A DNA stretch of 64,000 bases, from the NCBI GenBank assembly GCA_028710605.1, contig JAQTTU010000003.1:1-64000 (forward strand), in the 5' to 3' direction. The stretch comes from Sideroxydans sp. Its GTDB lineage: Bacteria > Pseudomonadota > Gammaproteobacteria > Burkholderiales > Gallionellaceae. The notes beneath the pieces are model-generated. The model saw nothing but the letters and a program-made list of their open reading frames with translations, was not told the DNA's origin and did not search any database. Position 1 is the stretch's first letter; each line of letters begins with the position of its first letter. This document shows, in pieces, positions 1 to 10,141 of this stretch. A program made the position numbers and the translations under genes.

Positions 1-100
1 CTTCGCCTAAGCAAGCTCGGTCTGCCCAAGTGCAGATACCCACACTAATCGGTTGTTTCTTCTATCTTTTAAAGAACTTTTTGCCGCTTTCTTCTGCAAC
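1..100 (-). other. Leader of an rRNA operon (16S gene lies beyond the left edge)
   Basis: Read on the minus strand this contains GTTCTTTAAAAG (66-77) followed by a GATTAGTGTGGGTAT-like stretch. Both resemble the antitermination/processing leader found just upstream of 16S rRNA in betaproteobacteria. It lies directly downstream of a strong promoter. The mature 16S sequence itself is not visible, so this is inferred from leader similarity. Confidence 0.6.
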
Positions 101-121
101 CGCAGCTGCGAAGAGGTGCGC

Positions 122-149
122 ATTATATAGAGTGAAAAACTTCCGTCAA
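122..149 (-). promoter_or_regulatory. rrn-type sigma70 promoter
   Basis: On the minus strand TTGACG (144-149) is followed after 16 bp by a perfect TATAAT (122-127) and then a GC-rich discriminator GCGCACC, typical of stringently controlled rRNA promoters. It drives the leader at 1-100. Confidence 0.75.
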
Positions 150-187
150 CTCATTTTTAAACACACCGCATTTAAATTTCCCTTATT

Positions 188-264
<77 letters not shown>

Positions 265-636
265 TCAGGGAAGGGGGCGAAATGTACAGAAGTTCGACGG
301 TCGCGTCAACAACTCTCTTCAACACCAGAAGCAAATGATGGCTCGAACGTCAGCCCAGCAGCAAATGATTACTTCAACTTCAATCAACACATAGATAGTA
401 AGACTCAAGTCAGGAAGACTGGCTATAGTTATATAGCTAACCAAGCAACCTATTCGCTATCATCGCAAATCCAATACATCCTTCGGGAATTTCCAATGAA
501 ACAAACATTCCGAAAATGTTAGACTTGTTCAGGTTGCAGGGCAGCATCGCCAGCGCCAAACACCCTATCTAAAGGGGATTGACACAAACAATGTCATAGG
601 CTTTATATTAAACAACCACCACTTGTGGAGATTTCA
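265..636 (+). other. Intergenic region tRNA-fMet / acs
   Basis: No gene is supported in these 372 bp. The only signal I can support is the acs promoter near its right end; the rest shows no clear repeat or structure. Confidence 0.5.
579..607 (+). promoter_or_regulatory. Probable sigma70 promoter of acs
   Basis: A consensus TTGACA (579-584) is followed after 17 bp by TTTATA (602-607), about 30 bp before the acs start codon. A short leader with GTGGAG as ribosome site follows. Confidence 0.6.
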
Positions 637-2604
637 ATGTCCAATATCCAATCCGTAATGCACGAAAATCGTGTGTTTAATCCGTCCGATGATTTCGTCA
701 AACAGGCCAACGTATCCGGCATGGACAGTTACCGCGCGATGTGCGATTCGGCCAGCAAAGACTATGAGGGTTTCTGGGCGAACCTCGCCCGCGAAACGCT
801 GCTCTGGCACAAGCCGTTCACCAAGACATTGGACGAAAGCAATGCGCCCTTTTACAAGTGGTTTGAAGATGGCGAACTAAATGTTTCTTACAACTGCCTG
901 GACAGACATCTGGCGACTCAGCCCGAAAAAACCGCAATTATTTTTGAAGCTGATGATGGCAAAACCACTCATGTAAGCTACCGCGAACTGCACGGGCGCG
1001 TATGCCAATTTGCCAATGGACTGAAATCGCGCGGCATCAAAAAAGGTGATCGCGTCATCATCTATATGCCGATGAGCGTGGAAGCCGTAGTAGCCATGCA
1101 AGCTTGCGCCCGCATCGGCGCAATTCACTCGGTAGTATTCGGCGGATTCTCCTCCAAAAGTTTGCACGAACGTATCACGGATGCTCAGGCAGTTGCTGTC
1201 ATCACGGCTGACGGCCAATTCCGGGGCGGCAAAGCAATGGCACTCAAACCGGCAGTGGATGAAGCGCTAAGTTTAGGCGGATGCGAGGGCGTGCATACCG
1301 TTGTCGTCTATCGCCGCACCGGGGGTGACGTGCAATGGAACAGCGATACCAATGTGTGGTGGCACGATTTGTTTAACGCCCAATCCTCGAATTGCGAACC
1401 GGAATGGGTGGGGGCAGAACACCCGCTATTCATCCTCTACACCTCCGGCTCGACCGGCAAGCCAAAAGGCGTACAGCATTCAACCGGCGGCTACCTGTTG
1501 GGTGCAATGGCTTCGATGAAATGGGTGTTTGACTACAAGCCAAGCGATATCTTCTGGTGCACCGCTGACGTGGGTTGGATCACCGGCCATAGCTATGTCG
1601 CTTACGGCCCGCTGGCCATGGGCGCAACCCAGGTCGTGTTTGAAGGCGTTCCGACCTATCCCGATGCGGGACGCTTCTGGAAGATGATCCAGGATCATAA
1701 GGTCACCACTTTCTACACCGCACCGACAGCGATCCGCTCCCTAATCAAACTGGGCGGCGAATTACCCAAACAATACGACCTGTCCAGCTTGCGCCTGCTC
1801 GGCACCGTGGGTGAACCTATCAATCCTGAAGCATGGATGTGGTACTACAACATCGTCGGTCAGGCACGCTGCCCTATCGTCGATACATGGTGGCAAACCG
1901 AAACCGGCTGCCACATGATTGCGCCGTTGCCGGGTGCGATGCCGATCAAGCCCGGCACTTGCACGCTTCCTCTGCCCGGCATCATCGCCACCATCGTCAA
2001 TGAAGCGGGCGACGAAGTGAACGACCAACATGGCGGCTTCCTCGTTATCAAGAAGCCGTTCCCCTCGCAGATTCGCACCATCTGGGGCGATCCCGAGCGC
2101 TACAAGAAAGGCTATTTCCCCGAAGAAATGAAGGGCGCATATCTGGCTGGTGACTCCGCACACCGCGATGAAGACGGCTATTTCTGGATCATGGGTCGCA
2201 TCGACGATGTGCTGAACGTTTCGGGACACCGCTTGGGCACCATGGAAATCGAATCCGCGCTGGTTTCCAATCCGCTGGTGGCGGAAGCTGCCATCGTCGG
2301 CAAGCCGCACGAAATCAAAGGCGAAGCCGTGGTTGCGTTCGTGGTGCTAAAAGGCGCGCGCCCGGCCGATGCGGCTGCCGCCAAGAAACTTGCGGAAGAG
2401 TTGCGCAACTGGGTCGGCAAGGAAATCGGCCCCATCGCCAAGCCGGACGAAATCCGTTTTGGCGAGAATCTGCCCAAGACCCGCTCCGGCAAAATCATGC
2501 GCCGTTTGTTGCGTGCCATTGCCAAGGGCGAAGAAATCACGCAAGATGTATCCACTTTGGAGAACCCGGCAATTCTGGAACAACTGAAAGAGGTTATACG
2601 TTGA
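637..2604 (+). CDS. acs: Acetyl-CoA synthetase
   Basis: AMP-forming acetate:CoA ligase of 655 residues, the usual length. It converts acetate, ATP and CoA to acetyl-CoA in the cytosol. The P-loop-like adenylation motif [11 protein letters not shown] is at residues 268-278. The C-terminal [10 protein letters not shown] carries the conserved catalytic lysine K619, the residue controlled by acetylation in Salmonella and E. coli. The ATG at 637 is chosen over an upstream in-frame GTG (625) because that GTG lies inside the Shine-Dalgarno GTGGAG. The stop overlaps the start of the next gene, so the two may be cotranscribed. Confidence 0.96.
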   Translation: MSNIQSVMHENRVFNPSDDFVKQANVSGMDSYRAMCDSASKDYEGFWANLARETLLWHKPFTKTLDESNAPFYKWFEDGELNVSYNCLDRHLATQPEKTAIIFEADDGKTTHVSYRELHGRVCQFANGLKSRGIKKGDRVIIYMPMSVEAVVAMQACARIGAIHSVVFGGFSSKSLHERITDAQAVAVITADGQFRGGKAMALKPAVDEALSLGGCEGVHTVVVYRRTGGDVQWNSDTNVWWHDLFNAQSSNCEPEWVGAEHPLFILYTSGSTGKPKGVQHSTGGYLLGAMASMKWVFDYKPSDIFWCTADVGWITGHSYVAYGPLAMGATQVVFEGVPTYPDAGRFWKMIQDHKVTTFYTAPTAIRSLIKLGGELPKQYDLSSLRLLGTVGEPINPEAWMWYYNIVGQARCPIVDTWWQTETGCHMIAPLPGAMPIKPGTCTLPLPGIIATIVNEAGDEVNDQHGGFLVIKKPFPSQIRTIWGDPERYKKGYFPEEMKGAYLAGDSAHRDEDGYFWIMGRIDDVLNVSGHRLGTMEIESALVSNPLVAEAAIVGKPHEIKGEAVVAFVVLKGARPADAAAAKKLAEELRNWVGKEIGPIAKPDEIRFGENLPKTRSGKIMRRLLRAIAKGEEITQDVSTLENPAILEQLKEVIR

Positions 2605-4178
2605 GCGATCAACTCCTGCATCACACCACAAAGACAGCACGGTTGGCCGTGCTGTCTTTGTTTTTTGCCACGGCAAATTTTTCGTCATCCGTTTTTGCCG
2701 CTGAAAACGGGATAGCAGCAAATGAACCCGTATTGATGCAAGCACCCGCCCCCGTGCGCGAAGCAATGATCCTCGCGCCGGAACATGCTATTGCCCTCCC
2801 TTCTGCCGAACAAGCGCAGCTACCGCCCAGCGCGGCAATTCCCCCTCAGGAAACAACGGGCGAGAACGACTACCCGTCTCTTTCCGCCCTGCCGGAAGAA
2901 AATGTCTGGCAACGCATCCGAGCCGGATTCGCCATGAATGAACTGAACAGTCCGCTGATCAAACGCCATGAAAAATGGTATGCGAGCCACCCGGACTATA
3001 TGTTGCGCATGAGCGAACGGGCGCAGCATTATCTGTACTACATCACGGAAGAAGTGAACCGGCGCGGCATGCCGTCAGAGATCGCATTGTTGCCCGTAAT
3101 CGAAAGCGCATTCAATCCCGGTGCCAATTCGGTGGCGCGTGCCTCCGGTATCTGGCAGTTCATCCCCTCAACCGGCAAGCATTTTGGAATGGAGCAAAAT
3201 TGGTGGTACGACGGTCGGCGCGATGTTATCGGCGCAACCAACGGCGCACTGGATTATTTGCAGAAATTGCACGACCAGTTCGGCGATTGGGAGTTGGCGC
3301 TGGCCGCCTACAATTGCGGCGAGAACTGCATTGCACGCGCACAGGCCAGAAATCTCAGACAGCACAAACCCACCGATTTCGCACACCTCAACATTCCGCG
3401 CGAAACCCGCAACTATGTACCCAAACTGCTGGCGGTCAAAAACATCATCAGCGACCCGGCAAGATACGGCATCGTGTTGCATGACATTCCAAACCGCCCG
3501 TACTTTGATGTGGTCACCACAACAAAACCGATGGACGTGAAGCTGGCCGCAGAATTGGCCGACATCTCCATGGAAGAATTTCTGGCACTCAATCCCGGGC
3601 ATAATCGCCCGGTCATCCTGCACGACAACGGCGAAGTCATACTATTGCCCGTGGATAAAGTGGCGACCTTCCGCGACAATCTGGAAAAGAACAATCAGCG
3701 TCTCGTTTCATGGCGCGCCTACAAAACCACCAAGGGCGAAACATTCGCCGAAGTCGCTTCGCAGTTCGATATTCGACTGGATCAGTTGCGTGCAGCGAAT
3801 GGATTGTCGAAGTATGCCACCCAAAGCAACGGACAGACCCTGCTGGTTCCGGCAAAAGAAGCCGATGCGAGCGAAGAGTTTTCCCCCTTCAATATGCACG
3901 CCACTGCGGTGCAGGAAATGTCGGGGTTCAGCTACGCAGTACACAAAGGCGATACAATTTCCTCCCTCGCTCGACGCTTCCATGTCAGCCAAGCCAGCTT
4001 GGTCGCCATGAATCACGGAAGCAAACGCCTGAGCATCGGGCATCGCTTCACCATTCTTCCCGGCAGCTCTGCCGTTCGTTACGCGAGCAAACGTTCGCCT
4101 CAGCGGCGCTCCTCCGCCCAAAGCAAAATCAAACGCGCCAGCATTAAACACAGCGAGCGACTGGCATCCAATCTCTAA
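2601..4178 (+). CDS. mltD: Membrane-bound lytic murein transglycosylase D
   Basis: 525-residue periplasmic peptidoglycan lytic transglycosylase. A hydrophobic signal segment ends near FAA at about residue 34; no lipobox cysteine is seen, unlike E. coli MltD. The SLT domain has the catalytic glutamate in PVIESAFNP (E168), then [12 protein letters not shown] and AYNCGE. Two LysM repeats follow (about 370-415 and 445-490) and a Ser/Lys/Arg-rich tail. The TTG start overlaps the acs stop. Its 3' end faces yejF with only 4 bp between. Confidence 0.93.
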   Translation: MSDQLLHHTTKTARLAVLSLFFATANFSSSVFAAENGIAANEPVLMQAPAPVREAMILAPEHAIALPSAEQAQLPPSAAIPPQETTGENDYPSLSALPEENVWQRIRAGFAMNELNSPLIKRHEKWYASHPDYMLRMSERAQHYLYYITEEVNRRGMPSEIALLPVIESAFNPGANSVARASGIWQFIPSTGKHFGMEQNWWYDGRRDVIGATNGALDYLQKLHDQFGDWELALAAYNCGENCIARAQARNLRQHKPTDFAHLNIPRETRNYVPKLLAVKNIISDPARYGIVLHDIPNRPYFDVVTTTKPMDVKLAAELADISMEEFLALNPGHNRPVILHDNGEVILLPVDKVATFRDNLEKNNQRLVSWRAYKTTKGETFAEVASQFDIRLDQLRAANGLSKYATQSNGQTLLVPAKEADASEEFSPFNMHATAVQEMSGFSYAVHKGDTISSLARRFHVSQASLVAMNHGSKRLSIGHRFTILPGSSAVRYASKRSPQRRSSAQSKIKRASIKHSERLASNL

Positions 4179-4182
4179 TAAC

Positions 4183-6192
4183 TTAATACAAATGACAGCG
4201 CACGCCATGCGTCGCGCTGATGTTTGTGGTTTCTGGATATTGCGCGCAGACCGCCATCACCTGCGCACAACGCGGCGCGAAATGACAGCCTGAAGGCGGG
4301 TTTGCGGGTGACGGCAGATCGCCTTCCAGCTTGATGTACTTCCTCCCCTCGCCGTCGATACGCGGCACCGCAGCCAGTAACGCCTGCGTATACGGATGCT
4401 TGGGCGAACGCAACACTTCTTCCGACGTACCCTGCTCCACGATGCGTCCCAGATACATCACACACACTTCGTGCGCCATGTATTCCACCACCGCAAGATT
4501 GTGCGTGATGAACAGATAACTCAAGCCCAACTCTTCCTGCAACGCTTTCAGCAGATTCAGAATTTGCGCCTGCACCGACACATCCAGAGCACTGGTCGGC
4601 TCGTCGCAAATCAACAATTGCGGCGACACTGCCAAAGCGCGCGCGATGGCGATGCGCTGGCGCTGCCCGCCGGAGAATTCGTGCGGATAGCGCCATTTGC
4701 TGTCGCGCGCCAACCCCACCTTGTCCAGCAACTCATCAATATGCGCCTGCCGTGCCGCACTGTCGCCGCCGATGCGCAGCGCACTCATGCCCTCTTCGAG
4801 AATCTCCGCCACGCGCATCTTGGGATTGAGCGAAGCATAAGGGTCCTGGAACACCATCTGCATCTTCGCGCGCGCCAAGCGCGAACCGATCAACTCATCC
4901 CCGTCGAACTGCACACTGCCCGCCGTGGGCGGAATCAATTGCAACAATGCCTTGCCCAGTGTCGTCTTGCCGCAACCCGATTCCCCCACCAGCGCCAGCG
5001 TGCGCCCCGGCGCAATGGCCAGCGACACACCATCCACCGCTTTCACCTGCCCCACCACACGCTGCAACAGACCTTTGCGGATGGGGAAATGGACTTGCAG
5101 GTTTTCAACCTGCAAGAGAGAAGAGGGAAGGGTTAAGGGGGAAGGGGAAAACCGCAGCTCCGCTTCTACCCTTCTCCCGTCCCTCTTCTCCCTTCCCGCC
5201 TCCCCATAAAGGTGGCACCTCACCCCGCGCCCCTCCACCACCGTCCACTCCGGTGTCTGCGCACTGCACAGTTCCCAAGCCCGGTCGCAGCGCGGCGTGA
5301 AACGGCAGCCCTGCTGAAGGCTGCCCAGCGGCGGCACGCTACCGGGAATCGCCGCCAGGGTTTGTCCGCTATGTCGCGTATTCGGCAAAGCGGCGAAAAG
5401 TTTTTGCGTGTACGGATGCAAGGGTTGCGCAAACAACTGGTCGCGCGTGGCCTGCTCCACGATCTGCCCGGCATACATCACCCCGACACGGTGCGCCGTC
5501 TCCGCCACCACGCCGAGATCATGCGTGATGAGCAGCATTGCCATGCCGCTCCGGTCTTGCGTGTCGCGCAGCAATTGCAGCACCTGCGCCTGTATCGTCA
5601 CATCCAGTGCCGTCGTCGGCTCATCGGCGATCAACAACCTGGGATTGCCCGCCAACGCCATCGCGATCATCACCCGCTGCTTCATGCCGCCCGACATCTG
5701 GAACGGATATTCATGCACCCGCCGTGCCGCATCCGGGATGCCAACCTGATCGAGCAACTCGATGCAGCGCTCTTCGATTTCCCCCCTCTCCCCCCGGGAG
5801 AGGGCTGGGGTGAGGGAAGACTCGTTATTCCTTGAGCGATTTCCATGCAACGCCAGCACCTCAGCAATCTGCTGCCCCACCGTCATCACCGGATTCAAAC
5901 TCAGCCCCGGCTCCTGAAAGATCATCGCCATCGTGCCGCCGCGCACCGCGCGCATCTCATGCTCCGGCAACTCGAACAGCGCCGCATCTTCCATGCGCAC
6001 CGCCCCGCCCGCATTCACCACCCCGTCCGGCAGCAGCCGCATCAACGACAGCGCCGTCATCGACTTGCCGCAACCGGATTCCCCCAGCAGCGCAAACGTC
6101 TCGCCCGCCGCAATATCGAACGAAATGCCATCGACAATGCACGCGCCGTTGCGCAAGGCCGTGGTCAGGGATTGAACGGATAACAGGATCAT
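4183..6192 (-). CDS. yejF: Peptide ABC transporter, fused double ATPase (YejF/DppDF type)
   Basis: 669 residues with two complete ABC ATPase domains. Walker A motifs GESGCGKS and GESGCGKT are at about 37-44 and 403-410, signature motifs MSGGMKQR and FSGGQRQR, Walker B LLIADEP and LLICDEP. Each half ends in the Cys-containing oligopeptide-transporter domain ([28 protein letters not shown]). It would energise uptake with YejB, YejE and YejA, encoded on the same strand upstream but separated by about 4 kb. Two low-complexity stretches (about 121-137 and 330-358) coincide with palindromic repeats inserted in frame. Confidence 0.92.
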   Translation of the reverse strand: MILLSVQSLTTALRNGACIVDGISFDIAAGETFALLGESGCGKSMTALSLMRLLPDGVVNAGGAVRMEDAALFELPEHEMRAVRGGTMAMIFQEPGLSLNPVMTVGQQIAEVLALHGNRSRNNESSLTPALSRGERGEIEERCIELLDQVGIPDAARRVHEYPFQMSGGMKQRVMIAMALAGNPRLLIADEPTTALDVTIQAQVLQLLRDTQDRSGMAMLLITHDLGVVAETAHRVGVMYAGQIVEQATRDQLFAQPLHPYTQKLFAALPNTRHSGQTLAAIPGSVPPLGSLQQGCRFTPRCDRAWELCSAQTPEWTVVEGRGVRCHLYGEAGREKRDGRRVEAELRFSPSPLTLPSSLLQVENLQVHFPIRKGLLQRVVGQVKAVDGVSLAIAPGRTLALVGESGCGKTTLGKALLQLIPPTAGSVQFDGDELIGSRLARAKMQMVFQDPYASLNPKMRVAEILEEGMSALRIGGDSAARQAHIDELLDKVGLARDSKWRYPHEFSGGQRQRIAIARALAVSPQLLICDEPTSALDVSVQAQILNLLKALQEELGLSYLFITHNLAVVEYMAHEVCVMYLGRIVEQGTSEEVLRSPKHPYTQALLAAVPRIDGEGRKYIKLEGDLPSPANPPSGCHFAPRCAQVMAVCAQYPETTNISATHGVRCHLY
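5107..5210. repeat. Purine/pyrimidine-rich inverted repeat inside yejF
   Basis: A GAGAGAAGAGGGAAGGG-like arm and a CCCTTCTCCCGTCCC-like arm face each other within the coding sequence and encode the linker between the two ATPase domains. The reading frame is kept. Confidence 0.6.
5780..5820. repeat. Short CCCTCTCCC/GGGAGAGGG palindrome inside yejF
   Basis: CCCCTCTCCCCCCGGGAGAG followed by GGCTGGGGTGAGGG. It encodes [12 protein letters not shown], a peptide typical of a widespread intergenic palindrome translated by chance, placed in the first ATPase domain. Confidence 0.65.
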
Positions 6193-6634
6193 GCCGCCAA
6201 CACCGCGCTGCGGGACTGCCCGCTCTTGGATTCATAAATCAATAATTCGCTCATCGCTTCACTGCGCCCTTGCCGCTTTTGTTGAAGCTGAGAGTGTAAA
6301 TCATCATGGCGCAAACATCCGAATGGCAGTTCCGCCATCATCGTTTACAGAAAAATCATGCAGCAAAGCGCCTGCCGCGCATCCGGGTATTGCGGACTGC
6401 CTCGCACACCAGCCAGCACGCCACTTTCCATCGTGCGTGCATCGTGCAGATCGCCTATTGACGGGCATCTTCACGAGGTATGTCTTTTAAATAACACCTC
6501 AAGTTTGAAAAGAACCCGCACTCATGTACTATCAAATCCGCCGAACTATTTCCAATATCGACAGGGCATGCGAATGTGCAAATTGAAACGCAGCAATGCA
6601 ATGCATAATCCTGTCGCCCCACTTTAGAACCTTC
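6193..6634. other. Intergenic region yejF / phosphatase-like gene
   Basis: These 442 bp hold one dispersed-repeat copy (6447-6479). No convincing gene is seen; the short frames have no ribosome sites and no recognisable product. Confidence 0.5.
6447..6479 (-). repeat. GTCAATA-loop repeat, copy 1
   Basis: On the minus strand this reads GAAGATGCCCGTCAATAGGC, then GATCTG. It is the core shared with copies near 9.0, 10.05, 20.1, 29.5, 32.05, 51.66 and 63.53 kb. Confidence 0.85.
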
Positions 6635-7120
6635 ATGGATGCCGAAAATACCCATCAAGTTTTCGACTGGCTGTGGACATCCGGTCAGCTTTCGCAACGT
6701 GATATTGCCAAATTGCCTGCATTGGGCATTGAGGCCGTCGTCAACCTTGCGCTGCCGACTTCTGCCAACGCCCTGGCGGGTGAGGCTGAGCTCGTCACTG
6801 GGCTGGGCTTAACGTATATCCAAATTCCCGTTGAGTGGGAACAGCCCGAGTCGGAACAGTTCGCCCAGTTTGTTGGCGTGCTCCACGTTTTTGCCGGGCG
6901 CAAGGTCTGGGTGCATTGCGCCATGAACAAGCGCGTGTCGGCCTTTATCTACCTCTACCGCAAGCTCGTGCTGGGCGAGAGCGAGGAACTGGCCACGTTT
7001 CCAATGCGCGAGGTCTGGATTCCAAACGCGGTGTGGCAGGAATTCATCAATCGCGTAGCGGAGATGCGTGCTATCCCTGCACTCCAGCAGGAAACGCTTT
7101 GGCTGCGTTCGCCCAATTAG
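6635..7120 (+). CDS. Tyrosine/dual-specificity phosphatase-like protein
   Basis: 161 residues, cytosolic. The order WTSGQLS...IEAVVNLALP...IPVEWEQP...VWVHCAMNKRVSAF matches the small bacterial cysteine-phosphatase-like family. The nucleophile region HCAMNKR has four, not five, residues between Cys and Arg, so catalysis by the classical C-x5-R mechanism is uncertain. The ATG at 6635 is chosen because the conserved domain begins there. It stands 10 bp before the OsmC-family gene, so the two are probably cotranscribed. The substrate is unknown. Confidence 0.7.
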   Translation: MDAENTHQVFDWLWTSGQLSQRDIAKLPALGIEAVVNLALPTSANALAGEAELVTGLGLTYIQIPVEWEQPESEQFAQFVGVLHVFAGRKVWVHCAMNKRVSAFIYLYRKLVLGESEELATFPMREVWIPNAVWQEFINRVAEMRAIPALQQETLWLRSPN

Positions 7121-7130
7121 AAAATCCATC

Positions 7131-7595
7131 ATGGCCCACTACACCGCAGAAGTGCTTTGGTTAAGGGAAGAACAGGATTTTCTCGATAACCGCTACAGCA
7201 GAAAACACCTGCTGCGTTTCGATGGCGGCCTGGAAATTCCGGGCTCGTCATCGCCTCACGTGGTTTCCCTGCCGATGTCCGATGCATCGGCGCTGGATCC
7301 CGAGGAGGCCTTTGTTGCCTCGCTGGCAAGCTGTCACATGCTGTGGTTGCTGTCCATCGCAGCCAAACAGAAGTTTCGCGTTGATCGCTACTTCGATGCT
7401 GCGCTTGGCGTGATGGGGAAAAATGCCGAAGGAAAAATGGCCATGACCGTGGTCACGCTGCGCCCTGAAGTGCATTTTTCAGGCGCGCGTTTACCCACGC
7501 GGGAGCAAATCCGGCAAATGCACCACGAAGCGCATGAGCTGTGCTTTATCGCCAACTCCGTAAAAACCGAGGTACGTTGTGAGCCGGTTCTCTAA
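7131..7595 (+). CDS. OsmC family protein
   Basis: 154 residues with the OsmC/Ohr fold pattern: a central LDPEEAFVASLASCHMLWLL helix containing the first redox cysteine and a later ELCFIANSVK segment with the second. Family members detoxify organic hydroperoxides or act in osmotic stress. The sequence cannot tell Ohr from YhfA-like members; the SCHM form resembles the general OsmC-like group. The ATG at 7131 starts the conserved MAHYTAEVLW. It follows the phosphatase-like gene closely. Confidence 0.85.
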   Translation: MAHYTAEVLWLREEQDFLDNRYSRKHLLRFDGGLEIPGSSSPHVVSLPMSDASALDPEEAFVASLASCHMLWLLSIAAKQKFRVDRYFDAALGVMGKNAEGKMAMTVVTLRPEVHFSGARLPTREQIRQMHHEAHELCFIANSVKTEVRCEPVL

Positions 7596-7613
7596 CCCTG
7601 TCAATCACATATT

Positions 7614-7763
7614 GGCATCTCTAATAATTCAAATTCCGTCATTCCGGCGCAGGCCGGAATCCAGCGGTTTTATTAAAAATGCCTTTTTGTCAGTGCGTTG
7701 CACTGCTCCTATATTTTTACTGGACACCGGCCTGCGCCGGTGTGACGAATTATTAGAGATGCC
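7614..7763. repeat. 150-bp MITE-like palindromic element
   Basis: Perfect 17-bp terminal inverted repeats GGCATCTCTAATAATTC (7614-7630) and its complement (7747-7763) enclose an inner pair of GTCATTCCGGC-type arms (7638 onward, ending near 7746). No coding capacity. It sits between the OsmC and VOC genes, and its right end is 12 bp before the VOC start. Confidence 0.8.
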
Positions 7764-7775
7764 CATATACCTGCC

Positions 7776-8207
7776 ATGACCGAAGTCACCGGAATCGACC
7801 ACATCTATATCGCCGTCTCCGATCTTGATCGTTCGGAGAATTTCTATGACCGGGTGTTATTGGAGGCGTTGGGTTTCCGCAAAAACAAGTTCACGCTGGG
7901 CGGCGATCCCCACATTCAATATTTCAACCGCCATTTCGGTTATGTGCTGCGGCCTGCGCGCAACCAAACCGCGCACGACCCGAATGCGCCGGGCCTGCAC
8001 CACTTCTGCCTGCGCGTCGATTCGGCGGAGGATGTCGCCGCCGTGGCGACCCGGCTTCGTCACTGCGGCATCGAGACATCGGACGCGCAGCGCTACCCCG
8101 AATACGCCCCGGACTATTGGGCAACCTACTTCACCGATCCCGATGGCATTCGCCTTGAGGTCACCAACTACCGGCAGGAACGCCGGGAGCGCCATGACAA
8201 TTGGTAA
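7776..8207 (+). CDS. VOC family protein (glyoxalase/dioxygenase fold)
   Basis: 143 residues. The beta-alpha-beta-beta-beta repeats of the vicinal-oxygen-chelate fold are recognisable: N-terminal GIDHIYIAVSDLDRSENFYD with a metal-binding His, middle GLHHFCLRV, and C-terminal FTDPDGIRLEVTNY with the terminal Glu ligand. Members include glyoxalase I, fosfomycin or bleomycin resistance proteins and dioxygenases; the substrate cannot be named here. It is preceded by the MITE-like element, which now forms its upstream region. Confidence 0.8.
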   Translation: MTEVTGIDHIYIAVSDLDRSENFYDRVLLEALGFRKNKFTLGGDPHIQYFNRHFGYVLRPARNQTAHDPNAPGLHHFCLRVDSAEDVAAVATRLRHCGIETSDAQRYPEYAPDYWATYFTDPDGIRLEVTNYRQERRERHDNW

Positions 8208-8297
8208 ACTCAGGGATCACTTTACAATCAGGACGGGCTGCGCAAATATTTCCTCGTACGAATCCTTTCTTCCACATTCCGACATTCACTTTCAAAC

Positions 8298-8633
8298 ATG
8301 AAAAAACCCACCCTGCAACAACGTTTGCGTGCCAAGAACCGTAGCCAAGCCATGCTGGTCGGCCTCACCTGGTACACCGCCGAAACCTGGGCCGAGGTGA
8401 AAGCCACCGCGACCGACCCCGACCGTTTCGAGAATTCATTTGCCGAATGGGAAGCGATGGCAACCAGGACGCGCCGGGAGTTTCAGCGTTCCGGGGTGAC
8501 CGCGCTCGAATGCCAGATCGTCCCGCAGGATTTCTTTGCGTGGTGCACGCTGCATGGCAAAGAGAACAACGCCGAAGCGAGAGCCGAGTTCGTGTCGGAA
8601 AAAATGCGTAATGCGCATGGCGGCAAAACCTGA
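8298..8633 (+). CDS. Hypothetical protein, 111 residues
   Basis: I do not recognise this family. It begins MKKPTLQQRLRAKNRSQ, has no signal peptide or membrane segment, and is rich in Trp/Thr/Ala (GLTWYTAETWAEVKATATDP) with an acidic-basic helical tail. Codon use resembles the neighbours and the frame is intact, so I consider it real. It lies 90 bp after the VOC gene on the same strand. Confidence 0.6.
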   Translation: MKKPTLQQRLRAKNRSQAMLVGLTWYTAETWAEVKATATDPDRFENSFAEWEAMATRTRREFQRSGVTALECQIVPQDFFAWCTLHGKENNAEARAEFVSEKMRNAHGGKT

Positions 8634-8693
8634 AGCTGTGCGCACACAGGACTGCCGGGAGTTGGCAGGTGCAGCCTCCGGGTTTGCCTAGGG

Positions 8694-8951
8694 ATGTGCG
8701 CCGGAACCGAACATGCCGCAGGCCACGAACCGGACGCGTGGCTGGTCAACTTCGGCGACAGCAGCCTGGATTTCGAACTGGTCGTGTGGCTGGGCGCCGA
8801 CCTGCTGGTGACACCGGGAAAGACCCATGCCAAATACCTGTGGGCAATCGAGGATGAACTGCGGAAACGCAACATCGAAATCCCGTTCCCGCAACGGGAT
8901 TTGCATATCAGGTCGGGGACGCTGGCGGTTTCGCGGAGCAAGGATGGTTGA
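8694..8951 (+). pseudogene. Remnant of an MscS-family channel (C-terminal end only)
   Basis: The translation PDAWLVNFGDSSLDFELVVW...KYLWAIEDELRKRNIEIPFPQRDLHIRSG matches the cytoplasmic C-terminal domain of MscS/KefA-type mechanosensitive channels. No membrane helices or beta domain precede it, and a stop codon (TAG at 8688) lies just upstream in frame. The fragment is about 85 residues and is most likely a decayed gene. Confidence 0.7.
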
Positions 8952-9352
8952 ATTCCCTGTGCCAATCCGCCCCGGAATTTTCAACACCCATCTGAAGATG
9001 CCCGTCAATAGGGCATCTTCATGAAGTGGCGCGATGGATTTGGGAATTTATTGTTTGTCAAAGTCAGGCGCTTGCCCAATAATCGTGGCGGACTGGGTTC
9101 GGCCAGAAGTGGACAGCCAAAATTTTTCTCCAAAGAATACATTCAGAGAAATATATAGGCAGGGTTTGGACTTTTGCTATTTAGTTTATTGCAGCCTAAG
9201 CTACGTCCGCCGTTGCACACTATGACCATGTTGGCTGTTTATTTCACCTTCTGAAATTTCATGAAAATGAACCAAAATTATTCTGCTCAATGTTTAGTGT
9301 CATGCGGACGCTGGCATCCATTTAATAATTGTTGGGTGTCTAGGAGTTACGT
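8952..9352. other. Intergenic region with one hairpin repeat
   Basis: About 400 bp, AT-richer than its surroundings after 9040. It holds the GTCAATA-loop hairpin (8994-9022). A 63-codon frame at 9034 has no ribosome site and no recognisable product. Confidence 0.45.
8994..9022. repeat. GTCAATA-loop hairpin, copy 2 (perfect short form)
   Basis: TGAAGATGCCC (8994-9004), loop GTCAATA, GGGCATCTTCA (9012-9022): a perfect 11-bp stem. The same short form recurs at 10057-10085. Confidence 0.95.
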
Positions 9353-9886
9353 GTGATACGCATATTTGCTTGCCTTGGAATGTTCGCGCTTACCATTTGC
9401 CCGGCGTTCGCTGCAGATCCAATTGTTTTACCGGCCACCTGTGGTGCGGCGCTTAGCGCTATGCACCCGGATTGGAAGCCATATGCGCCAGATGACAGCA
9501 ATGCGCCAAGATATAAGGGATTCTCGCCAAGAACGATTGTCTCGGTCGACCTCGATTCTGACGGGGTTGCGGATGTGGCGGTACTAGCGATGTTTCAGCA
9601 GCAGCACCCTGTACTCGGCATCACAAAGGGTGTGAGGATTTTTGCCTGTCTTTCCAGTCGTAATTATGAACTCATGGAGGTTGGGCACATCGCTACCGGA
9701 GATTCACTATTCGAACTCGAAGCTGTCAACAGTGCTCGAAAGAATAGGTTGCGCCCCCCCCCAGGAAATGGCCGCATTGGGAGATGGGGACTCATTTGGC
9801 ATCATAACTCCTATGCATGCATCGACTATTGGTATGTGGATGGAAAGTTCGTTGAAGGCGAGGTGTACTGTCCCAATGAGTGTTAA
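9353..9886 (+). CDS. Secreted hypothetical protein
   Basis: 177 residues starting with GTG. A clear signal peptide (IRIFACLGMFALTICPAFA, cleavage after AFA at about residue 20) predicts export. The mature part has several cysteines and a VDLDSDGVADVAVL segment that resembles FG-GAP-like calcium-binding loops. I cannot assign a function. A run of nine C (9754-9762) lies in the coding region and could slip. The GC content and codon use look slightly less biased than in the housekeeping genes, possibly a recent arrival. Confidence 0.65.
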   Translation: MIRIFACLGMFALTICPAFAADPIVLPATCGAALSAMHPDWKPYAPDDSNAPRYKGFSPRTIVSVDLDSDGVADVAVLAMFQQQHPVLGITKGVRIFACLSSRNYELMEVGHIATGDSLFELEAVNSARKNRLRPPPGNGRIGRWGLIWHHNSYACIDYWYVDGKFVEGEVYCPNEC

Positions 9887-10021
9887 GGACAACCTATGGG
9901 GGTAGTTCTGCTTCGTAATAGACTTGAACTGACGCAACGACCGCATTGGGTTAATACCCGCCGCTCATCCAGCCTCCAAATCTGGCGGCAAGAATTTACT
10001 GAAACCCCCACCTCGTGCAAA

Positions 10022-10085
10022 CGCCCGTCAATAGGCAATCTGCGATGATCGATGCATGAAGATGCCCGTCAATAGGGCATCTTCA
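10022..10085. repeat. GTCAATA-loop repeat, copy 3 (partial plus perfect hairpin)
   Basis: A partial copy CGCCCGTCAATAGGC starts at 10022. A perfect hairpin TGAAGATGCCC-GTCAATA-GGGCATCTTCA follows at 10057-10085. It lies just downstream of the end of yejE and may act as a terminator-like or RNA-stabilising structure. Confidence 0.9.
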
Positions 10086-10141
10086 TGGAGTGGTATATTT
10101 TAAAATCTGGCGACAGACTCCGGGCTCGCCTCGTTCAGACG

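Noticed and set aside
9034-9225. 63-codon frame in the 9-kb gap
   Set aside because: No ribosome site, no family resemblance, AT-rich intergenic context.
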